DNA from: Campylobacteraceae bacterium
Lineage (GTDB): Bacteria; Campylobacterota; Campylobacteria; Campylobacterales; Sulfurovaceae
NCBI GenBank assembly: GCA_027002665.1
Contig: JALWZK010000213.1
Location: forward strand, 1-5,091
Direction: 5' to 3'
Length of the DNA stretch: 5,091 nt
Shown: piece by piece, positions 1 to 5,091 of the stretch
How positions within the stretch are numbered: position 1 is the stretch's first letter
How the letters are laid out: each line of letters begins with the position of its first letter
Notes under the pieces: model-generated
What the model was told of the DNA's origin: nothing
The model's database searches: none
What the model saw: only the letters and a program-made list of their open reading frames with translations
Made by a program: the position numbers and the translations under genes

Positions 1-8
1 TTTATTGA

Positions 9-14
9 TATAAT
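9..14 (+). promoter_or_regulatory. candidate -10 box (TATAAT) before ispA
   Basis: A perfect TATAAT lies at 9-14, preceded by TTGA. Transcription would be expected to begin about 6-8 bases further on, in the A tract at 20-26. That leaves a 5' leader of only a few bases if ispA starts at 28, or about 20 bases if it starts at 43. Campylobacterota sigma-70 promoters often lack a recognisable -35 box, and here that region falls outside the window. In such AT-rich DNA a TATAAT can occur by chance, so confidence is moderate. Confidence 0.4.
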
Positions 15-27
15 TGCATAAAAAAAT

Positions 28-894
28 ATGGATTATATATATATGCAAAGATTTGAAGCCTATTTAAAAGCAAATTTACCAAAAGTAGAGAGTTTTCACC
101 CCCATTATAATATAGCCCTATCTAAGATGTTGTTGGCAGGTGGTAAATGGTTTCGTCCCATGTTACTACTATCTGTAGTAGAAGCCTATAAACCCCTTCT
201 ATATGAGAGTGCATTGGCACCAGCCTTAGCGATTGAATTTTTGCATACATATTCACTTATACATGATGATTTACCGGCTATGGATAACGCTCCTCTTCGG
301 AGGGGTTGCGAGACACTTCATGTCACCTATGATGAGGCCACAGCAATTTTAATAGGAGATGCACTCAATACAGAGGCATTTCACCACATATCAAAAGCAT
401 CTCTGAGAGATGATATTAAGATAAAACTAATTCAACTCCTATCGCGAGATGGTGGGACTTACGGTATGGTTTTGGGACAAGCGATTGATTTATATTTTGA
501 AAATAGTCCCTTAACTCTCGAGCAGATAAAATTTTTACATAAACATAAAACAGCTAAACTTATAGCAACCAGCCTCCTAATGGGTGCAGTTATTGTCGAT
601 TTAGATAGAGAGGAGCAGGATAAATTATATAGATTTGGTATCGATTTGGGAATTTTATTTCAAATTCAAGATGATATTATAGATATGACACAGAGTGATG
701 AGGAGGCAGGAAAGACAACAGGTAATGATGAGAATAAAAACTCATTTATCAATATTATGGGTTTAGAGGGTAGTATAGATGAGGCTGAAACTATGGCAAA
801 TGATTTGGAGAGGAGATTTAAATTGTTGGATAGCCCACTTCAAAAGGCACTCAATCCAATTATGAAAAAGTATCTATATAGGCATAGAAGATAG
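28..894 (+). CDS. ispA: IspA-type polyprenyl (geranyl/farnesyl) diphosphate synthase
   Basis: This cytoplasmic prenyltransferase condenses isopentenyl diphosphate with allylic diphosphates to give C10-C15 (possibly C20) prenyl diphosphates for quinones and undecaprenyl carriers. At 288 residues it is close to the usual ~295. Visible motifs are: GGKWFRP at 38-44, with the diphosphate-binding K40 and R43; first aspartate-rich motif DDLPAMD at 80-86, then LRRG; the K174-T175 pair; GQ at 150-151; second aspartate-rich motif DDIID at 215-219; and GKTTGND at 228-234 with K237 following. All metal-binding aspartates are present. The usual Arg after GGK is Trp here, a variable position in this group. 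The MDNAxLRR variant is typical of Campylobacterota. An in-frame TAA at 19-21 bounds the start. ATG at 28 has no Shine-Dalgarno; ATG at 43 (Met6) has a weak GGA ten bases upstream and is a real alternative. tkt follows 61 bases later. Exact chain length cannot be read from sequence. Confidence 0.93.
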   Translation: MDYIYMQRFEAYLKANLPKVESFHPHYNIALSKMLLAGGKWFRPMLLLSVVEAYKPLLYESALAPALAIEFLHTYSLIHDDLPAMDNAPLRRGCETLHVTYDEATAILIGDALNTEAFHHISKASLRDDIKIKLIQLLSRDGGTYGMVLGQAIDLYFENSPLTLEQIKFLHKHKTAKLIATSLLMGAVIVDLDREEQDKLYRFGIDLGILFQIQDDIIDMTQSDEEAGKTTGNDENKNSFINIMGLEGSIDEAETMANDLERRFKLLDSPLQKALNPIMKKYLYRHRR

Positions 895-895
895 C

Positions 896-929
896 TTTTA
901 CAGTGTAAATTGGGATTCACACTGTTAAA
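896..929 (+). other. hairpin-forming inverted repeat in the ispA-tkt gap
   Basis: Bases 896-910 and 915-929 are inverted repeats matching at 13 of 15 positions around a 4-base loop (TGGG, 911-914). The core is ACAGTGT at 900-906 against ACACTGT at 919-925. The mismatches are 907/918 (A opposite C) and 899/926 (T opposite T). It begins one base after the ispA stop codon. The sequence that follows is TCTATTTT, not an immediate T run, so it is at best a weak intrinsic terminator. It could instead be an mRNA processing or stability element between co-transcribed genes, or an operator. The dyad is seen directly; its role is inference. Confidence 0.6.
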
Positions 930-940
930 TCTATTTTAAA

Positions 941-946
941 TAAGGA
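941..946 (+). promoter_or_regulatory. ribosome binding site of tkt
   Basis: TAAGGA sits nine bases before the ATG at 956. It is a good match to the anti-Shine-Dalgarno sequence and fixes this ATG as the tkt start. ispA, just upstream, has no comparable site. Confidence 0.75.
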
Positions 947-955
947 AAAAATTAT

Positions 956-2935
956 ATGAGTAAAGAGAATATTATCCGTAAGAAGATGGCAAATACTCTG
1001 AGATTTCTATCTGCTGATATGATACAGAGGGCAAATTCAGGACACCCCGGCGCACCTATGGGATTATCAGATATTGCCGTAGTCTTTAGTGAACATTTTA
1101 AACATAATCCCAAAAATCCAAAATGGATAGATAGAGATAGAGTAGTATTCTCTGGTGGACACGCTTCTGCTCTAATATATTCACTTCTCTACCTATGGGG
1201 ATATGATATTACCATAGAAGATTTAAAGAACTTTAGACAGTTAAACTCTAAAACTCCCGGACATCCAGAGTATGGAGATACACCGGGAGTAGAGATTACA
1301 ACAGGACCACTCGGACAGGGGGTAGCAAATGCTGTTGGATTTGCTATGGCAGAGAAATATACAGCAAATCTCGTAAATTCCGATACCTGTAAACTTATTG
1401 ACCATAAGGTTTACTGTTTCTGTGGAGATGGAGATTTGGAGGAGGGTATATCGTATGAGGCGTGTGCCATAGCAGGTCACTTCAAATTGGATAATCTAAT
1501 ATTAATCTATGATAGTAACCATATTACAATAGAGGGAGATACTTCACTTACATGGAGTGAAGATATAGAGAAGAGATTTAAGGCACAGGGTTGGAGTGTT
1601 AAAAATATTGATGGTCACTCCTATGGTGAGATAGATAATGCCTTAAGTGAAGCTAAAGAGGCTACTACTCCAACTATTATTATAGCCAATACCACTATTG
1701 GAAAGGGTGCAGGAGAGTTAGAGGGGTCTGCCTCTACACATGGAGCTCCTCTCGGTGAGGATATTATTAGAGAGGCTAAGATTAGAGCAGGATTTCCTGA
1801 TGAGAAGTTTTATATTCCTGAAGATGTGCTTCTAAGATTTAGATGTGCAGTTGAAAAGGGTGAGCTTTATGAGAAGGAGTGGATACATCTACAGAAACAG
1901 GCACCTCTAATAGAGCAGAATGAGGCATTGGATAGACTCTTAAATCCAGATTTTTCATCAATTAAATATCCAGATTTCAGTGATATAGAGACTATAGCTA
2001 CTCGAGAAAGTAATGGTAAAATCTTAAATGCTATATCGAAAGCTATTCCCGGTTTTATTGGAGGTTCGGCAGATTTAAATCCATCTACTAAGACAGAGTT
2101 AAAGAGTATGGGAGATTTTCCAAGAGGTAAAAATATACATTTTGGAATTAGAGAACATGCAATGGGTGCAATTACAAATGGAATGGCTCTCTATGGAACT
2201 ATTATCCCTTTCAATGCTACCTTCTTCGTATTTGCAGATTATCAGAAACCGAGTGTAAGGGTCTCTGCCTTAGCGGGGATACAGAATTTCTATATATGGA
2301 CTCATGATAGTATCGGAGTTGGAGAAGATGGCTCAACCCATCAACCGATAGAGCAGATGACACAGTTTAGAGCATTACCAAACTTCTATCTCTGGAGACC
2401 GGCAGATGCTACTGAAAATGTAGAGGCGTGGAAAACTGCTTTAAAGATAAAGGCTCCGCACGGATTTGTCCTATCTCGTCAAAGATTAAAAACTCTTAAA
2501 CCTAAGAGAGATTTTGGAGATGTATCAAGGGGAGCATATATTATAAAGGAGAGAAAAGATGCAAATCTTACAATAATGGCAAGTGGAAGTGAAGTTATCT
2601 TAGCTCTGCAAGGAGCGTGTCATCTCGAGGTTTTGGGTATTAGAGCAAATATAGTATCTGTTCCATGCTTAGACCTCTTTAATGAGCAGTCTGATGAGTA
2701 TAAGAATAGAGTAGTAAATCCAGATACAAAAGTCTTAGCAATTGAGGCGAGTAGTGCTATTGAGTATTATAGATATGCCGATGATGTAATTGGAATGAGT
2801 AGCTTTGGAGCTTCTGCTCCTGCTAAGTTACTCTTTAAAAAATTTGGATTTACAATTGAAAATCTTATGAGAAGAGCTTGTAACTTAATGGGCGTTGAGT
2901 ATAGGGAGGTTAATCTGGGAGTTAAACTCTATTAA
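956..2935 (+). CDS. tkt: transketolase
   Basis: This thiamine-diphosphate enzyme moves two-carbon ketol units between sugar phosphates in the pentose phosphate pathway (or Calvin cycle); it acts in the cytoplasm. At 659 residues it is full length (E. coli TktA has 663). The N-terminal ThDP/metal domain (~1-330) shows SGHPGAPMG with H30, GGHAS with H69, GHPE with H103, GPLGQG at 117-122, the metal/cofactor motif GDGDLEEG at 157-164 with N188 in YDSN, and STHGAPLG with H262. The pyrimidine-binding domain (~345-510) shows R350, GGSADL at 369-374, the cofactor-activating E400 in GIREHAMG, THDSIG at 449-454, GEDGSTHQP at 456-464 with H462, and R508 in LSRQ. The C-terminal domain is ~525-645. Every catalytic residue I can map is present. 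One oddity is GEDGSTHQP where the family almost always has GEDGPTHQP. Neighbourhood with ispA matches C. jejuni. No clear promoter of its own is seen in the 61-base gap, so read-through from ispA is likely despite the hairpin there. Confidence 0.97.
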   Translation: MSKENIIRKKMANTLRFLSADMIQRANSGHPGAPMGLSDIAVVFSEHFKHNPKNPKWIDRDRVVFSGGHASALIYSLLYLWGYDITIEDLKNFRQLNSKTPGHPEYGDTPGVEITTGPLGQGVANAVGFAMAEKYTANLVNSDTCKLIDHKVYCFCGDGDLEEGISYEACAIAGHFKLDNLILIYDSNHITIEGDTSLTWSEDIEKRFKAQGWSVKNIDGHSYGEIDNALSEAKEATTPTIIIANTTIGKGAGELEGSASTHGAPLGEDIIREAKIRAGFPDEKFYIPEDVLLRFRCAVEKGELYEKEWIHLQKQAPLIEQNEALDRLLNPDFSSIKYPDFSDIETIATRESNGKILNAISKAIPGFIGGSADLNPSTKTELKSMGDFPRGKNIHFGIREHAMGAITNGMALYGTIIPFNATFFVFADYQKPSVRVSALAGIQNFYIWTHDSIGVGEDGSTHQPIEQMTQFRALPNFYLWRPADATENVEAWKTALKIKAPHGFVLSRQRLKTLKPKRDFGDVSRGAYIIKERKDANLTIMASGSEVILALQGACHLEVLGIRANIVSVPCLDLFNEQSDEYKNRVVNPDTKVLAIEASSAIEYYRYADDVIGMSSFGASAPAKLLFKKFGFTIENLMRRACNLMGVEYREVNLGVKLY

Positions 2936-2953
2936 CACTCTATTTACTTTATT
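2926..2953 (+). repeat. three short direct repeats (ACTYTATT) upstream of the peb4 promoter
   Basis: ACTCTATT occurs at 2926-2933 and again at 2937-2944, and ACTTTATT at 2946-2953. The first two extend to an 11-base tandem unit, ACTCTATTAAC followed directly by ACTCTATTTAC, matching at 10 of 11 positions. The first copy overlaps the last codons and stop of tkt. The last ends five bases before the TATAAT at 2958, so the array covers the -35 region. Direct repeats one helical turn apart are the pattern bound by OmpR-family regulators; a regulator site is inference, and chance in AT-rich DNA is possible. Confidence 0.4.
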
Positions 2954-2957
2954 GAAG

Positions 2958-2963
2958 TATAAT
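2958..2963 (+). promoter_or_regulatory. candidate -10 box (TATAAT) of the peb4-like gene
   Basis: A perfect TATAAT lies 32 bases before the ATG at 2996, which suits a start of transcription near 2970 and a leader of about 25 bases carrying the ribosome-binding site. No TTGACA-like -35 box is found at the usual spacing, but Campylobacterota promoters commonly have only an AT-rich periodic region there, as seen here. It suggests the gene can be expressed independently of tkt. Confidence 0.55.
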
Positions 2964-2984
2964 ATATATATTAAAATCAAATTA

Positions 2985-2990
2985 TAAGGA
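2985..2990 (+). promoter_or_regulatory. ribosome binding site of the peb4-like gene
   Basis: TAAGGA followed by AAG lies five bases before the ATG at 2996, and supports that start. It is the same core as the tkt site. Confidence 0.7.
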
Positions 2991-2995
2991 AAGAA

Positions 2996-3811
2996 ATGAT
3001 TAGAAAAACTATAAGATTGGCTGTGAGTTCGTTACTGTTGGTAACATTGGCAAATGCAGATGGGAGCTATGCGACTGTAAATGGAGAGCCTATAACAAAA
3101 GATGACATTGCACAGGTGATGGGACCACAAGCTAATAAGTTTGATACACTTGATAAAAATATGCAAAAACGGATAATTGATACAGTAATTGAAAGAAAGC
3201 TTCTGATTCAAAATGCCTCTAAGTCCGGTTTAGAAAATAGCGATTCCTATAAGAAAAAGTTAGAGACTATAAAAAAAGAGTTACTCTTGACTACATGGAT
3301 GGAAAATGAGGCTAAAAAAATTGAGGCTAATATCAAAGATAGTGATTTAAAGGAGTTTTATAATAATAATAAAAAGAATTTTAAAGTTCCTGCTCAATTA
3401 AAGGCAAGACACATCTTAGTTAAGAGTGAAGATGAAGCGAAAGCTATTATTAAAGAGTTAGAGAGTGCAAAAGATGTCAATGCTAAATTTATAGAACTTG
3501 CTAAGAGTAAATCGATAGGACCTTCAGGTAAAAATGGTGGAGAGCTTGGGTGGTTTCCTCTTAAGAGAATGGTTCCAGAGTTTAGTAATGCGGCAAATAA
3601 GTTAAATAAGGGTGAATTTACAAAGACACCTGTAAAGACTCAATTTGGTTATCATGTTATTCTACTCGAAGATAGAAAACCGGCAGGAGAGAAGAGTTTT
3701 GATGAGGTAAAATCTCAAATTAAATCTATTCTAAGTAGAAAGAGATTTAACGATTTCATTGAAAATAAGATTAAGGCTCTCAAACAAGAGGCAAAAATTC
3801 AGAGAAAATAG
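2996..3811 (+). CDS. peb4: periplasmic SurA-like parvulin peptidyl-prolyl isomerase (PEB4/Cj0596 family)
   Basis: This is an exported chaperone/peptidyl-prolyl cis-trans isomerase thought to assist outer membrane protein folding, like C. jejuni PEB4 (Cj0596) and H. pylori HP0175. At 271 residues it matches PEB4 (about 273). Residues 1-21 form a signal peptide: basic MIRK start, hydrophobic core to L18, and ANA before a likely cleavage at A21/D22. An N-terminal SurA-type chaperone region follows, with YATVNGEPI at 25-33, the family's hallmark just after cleavage, and helices to ~125. The parvulin domain spans ~133-226, with ARHILV at 137-142 (H139), GGELGWF at 181-187, MVPEFSNAA at 192-200 and FGYHVI at 217-222 (H220). 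A Lys-rich helical tail closes the protein, as in PEB4. No lipobox Cys is present, so it is soluble or peripherally membrane-bound. In Campylobacter and Helicobacter the orthologue precedes fba; here it follows tkt and faces a TolC-like gene. Family is confident; client proteins are inferred. Confidence 0.92.
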   Translation: MIRKTIRLAVSSLLLVTLANADGSYATVNGEPITKDDIAQVMGPQANKFDTLDKNMQKRIIDTVIERKLLIQNASKSGLENSDSYKKKLETIKKELLLTTWMENEAKKIEANIKDSDLKEFYNNNKKNFKVPAQLKARHILVKSEDEAKAIIKELESAKDVNAKFIELAKSKSIGPSGKNGGELGWFPLKRMVPEFSNAANKLNKGEFTKTPVKTQFGYHVILLEDRKPAGEKSFDEVKSQIKSILSRKRFNDFIENKIKALKQEAKIQRK

Positions 3812-3818
3812 TCCCCAA

Positions 3819-3849
3819 TAGATTCACCTCATCAGAGGAGGTGAATTTA
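3819..3849. terminator. hairpin between convergent genes, candidate bidirectional terminator
   Basis: ATTCACCTC at 3822-3830 pairs perfectly with GAGGTGAAT at 3838-3846 around a 7-base loop. On the plus-strand RNA the stem extends to 3819/3849 through one G-U pair. It begins eight bases after the peb4 stop and overlaps the stop codon of the minus-strand tolC-like gene (3847-3849). Plus-strand sequence after the stem is AT-rich (TTAAAATTTAATTA) but has no long T run, and the minus-strand side has CTATTGGGG. It fits a shared stop for two converging transcripts by position more than by a classic U tract. Confidence 0.5.
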
Positions 3850-5091
3850 AAATTTAATTATCTCATCGACTAAGTTTAAATATTCAAAACTATTTGTAAT
3901 TATTAGTAGGTTTATATAGGCATCTATCATATCATAAATATTCTCTACAAATCTATATTTTATCTCATACAGTTTACTCTCTGCATTGGTTAAATCTATA
4001 CTACTCTTTAATCCTGCATTTAAGCTCTGTTGCACAGAGTTTAGATACTCTCTTGCCGAGTTTAAAGACTCTTTATACATGGCTATAGATTTAGATGAGG
4101 AGTCAAATGTAGCTAAGTTCTCCTCATACTCTTCCCTTATCTCATCTTGAATTTGAAGTAAATTCTCCTCCGCTGAGCTATATGAGAGTTTACTCTCTGC
4201 AATTTTGGACTCAACTGCTCCACCTTGATAGAGTGGAAGTTGAATCTGTAACATAAATGATTTTGTATTCTCCAGACTTGACACCTTTGAATCGGCATTT
4301 ACCTTAGAGTATTGTGCATTCACACTAATAGTTGGCATATGTCCAGCTTTTGCTCTCTTTATCTCTTTTTGTGCTAAATCAAGATTCATTCTTGACTGCT
4401 CTAATCGTAGGTTGGAATCAAATCTATTACTATTCTGCTCTATTACACTTCTCATACTATAGATTATATCATCTGTAATCATATCAAGATTGATATTTGG
4501 TATCTCAACGGAGTTAAGTCCTGTGAGATGTTTTAACTTTAATTTATTTACTTTAATAAGCTTCTGCTCTCTATTTAAATCTATCTTTGATGAGTGTAAA
4601 TCTACTTCTCCTTGTAATAAATCTGTCTTTGTTCCAAGAGATAACTCCAATTTTTTACTTAAAAGCTGAACTTTTCTCTCTTTAGCATTTAAATAGGCAT
4701 GAAATACCTCTACCTTATTTTGGGATTTAACTATATCCATATATATTTTCAGAACTTTTTTGGCTAACTCCTGCTTTTGAAACTCAATTTTAAAATTATC
4801 CAATTTCATTTTGGATTTTGCAACATTGATATTTTCCATCTTATATGAATCATATATCGATTGATTAATCGAGATGGCGTAGTTAGATACTCGCCCTGCT
4901 CCTCTATCATCATACTCCTTTTTTCCGAAACTTGATGAAAAATATACCTGTGGATATAGTTGAGCTGTTGCTTGATTTAACTGTTCTCTATTTGCCTCTA
5001 CTTGATACTCTGCCGATTTAATCTCCTTAGAGTTTTGTAGTGAGAGATTATAGGCTTCCGATATAGTTAAAATCTCTGCACTACTATAGCT
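3847..5091 (-). CDS. TolC-family outer membrane efflux/secretion protein, 5' end beyond window
   Basis: TolC-family proteins form trimeric outer membrane ducts for type I secretion or tripartite drug efflux. The frame is open from the right edge to TAA at 3847-3849: 414 codons are present, against ~430 for mature TolC. Only the signal peptide and a few residues should be missing. Numbering from the first complete codon at the edge, the family's opening appears as LTISEAYNLSLQNS at 8-21. Two similar halves follow, as expected. Half one has LYPQVYFSSSFG at 45-56, SINQSIYD at 74-81 and LGTKTDLLQGE at 153-163. Half two has HMPTISVNAQYS at 251-262, LPLYQGG at 285-291 and NAGLKSSIDLTNAESKLYE at 358-376. 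Long charged, heptad-like helices lie between them. The Met at 4837-4839 is residue 85, has convincing family sequence before it, and is not the start. It converges on the peb4-like gene with a hairpin between. Whether it serves secretion or efflux depends on genes outside the window. Confidence 0.9.
   Translation of the reverse strand, partial: SYSSAEILTISEAYNLSLQNSKEIKSAEYQVEANREQLNQATAQLYPQVYFSSSFGKKEYDDRGAGRVSNYAISINQSIYDSYKMENINVAKSKMKLDNFKIEFQKQELAKKVLKIYMDIVKSQNKVEVFHAYLNAKERKVQLLSKKLELSLGTKTDLLQGEVDLHSSKIDLNREQKLIKVNKLKLKHLTGLNSVEIPNINLDMITDDIIYSMRSVIEQNSNRFDSNLRLEQSRMNLDLAQKEIKRAKAGHMPTISVNAQYSKVNADSKVSSLENTKSFMLQIQLPLYQGGAVESKIAESKLSYSSAEENLLQIQDEIREEYEENLATFDSSSKSIAMYKESLNSAREYLNSVQQSLNAGLKSSIDLTNAESKLYEIKYRFVENIYDMIDAYINLLIITNSFEYLNLVDEIIKF

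Noticed and set aside
1..21. Possible C-terminal tail of an upstream gene (FIDIIA then TAA at 19-21, in the ispA frame)
   Set aside because: Six codons are too few to support a gene, and the other two frames also stop at once. It only serves to bound the ispA start.
20..26. A7 tract before ispA, and another A7 within the peb4-like gene near 3312-3318, as possible phase-variation tracts
   Set aside because: Such short A runs are common in AT-rich genomes; slippage-driven switching in this class usually involves longer runs, often of G or C, and both genes are intact.
33..44. Alternating AT runs (33-44 and about 2958-2972) as possible structured repeats or origin-like elements
   Set aside because: They are short, fit ordinary promoter or leader composition, and no DnaA-box cluster or longer iteration accompanies them.
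80..360. Non-standard residues in ispA motifs (GGKW rather than GGKR; MDNAP rather than MDDDD) as a sign of altered function
   Set aside because: The metal-binding aspartates, the diphosphate-binding Lys and second Arg are intact, and these changes fall at positions that vary in Campylobacterota homologues.
1385..1440. Cys cluster in transketolase (C145, C154, C156) as a metal or redox site
   Set aside because: The CxC beside the GDG motif also occurs in Campylobacter/Helicobacter-type transketolases, and no further ligands are seen nearby.
1241..1480. 79-codon open frame on the minus strand inside tkt
   Set aside because: It lies entirely within the strongly conserved ThDP-binding domain of tkt, has a Cys/Ile-rich composition unlike a real protein, and has no family resemblance. 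It is a shadow of tkt.

Overview
This is a gene-dense stretch of bacterial chromosome, AT-rich (about one third G+C by eye). Its codon use favours AGA for Arg, ATA for Ile and TTA for Leu. The protein sequences point to Campylobacterota (formerly Epsilonproteobacteria): the IspA has the MDNAxLRR form of the first aspartate-rich motif, the transketolase resembles the Campylobacter/Helicobacter type, and the third gene is a PEB4/Cj0596-like periplasmic isomerase. An environmental relative in the Sulfurovum/Sulfurimonas area is plausible, but genus cannot be fixed from the sequence alone.

Layout: three genes run left to right. They are ispA (polyprenyl diphosphate synthase, 28-894), tkt (transketolase, 956-2935) and a peb4-like SurA/parvulin PPIase (2996-3811). 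A fourth gene on the minus strand converges on them: a TolC-family outer membrane protein with its stop codon at 3847-3849. Its reading frame stays open to the right edge of the window, so the 5' end is missing. The Met codon at 4837-4839 is internal and not the true start. The genes leave only short gaps: 61 bases (ispA-tkt), 60 bases (tkt-peb4) and 35 bases (peb4-tolC). No gene-free stretch reaches 300 bases.

The gaps hold the non-coding signals. There is a TATAAT box just before ispA, a long near-perfect hairpin between ispA and tkt, and clear TAAGGA ribosome-binding sites before tkt and peb4. A perfect TATAAT box lies before peb4, with three direct repeats of the form ACTYTATT just upstream. 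A hairpin sits between the two convergent genes and overlaps the tolC stop codon.

Functionally, ispA (isoprenoid chain elongation) and tkt (non-oxidative pentose phosphate/central carbon metabolism) are housekeeping enzymes that also neighbour each other in Campylobacter jejuni. The peb4-like chaperone and the TolC-like protein both belong to the cell envelope: the first probably helps outer membrane proteins fold, and the second is an outer membrane exit duct. I see no mobile element, CRISPR array, tRNA, rRNA or defence system, and nothing that amounts to an undescribed biological system. The findings are modest regulatory and annotation points.
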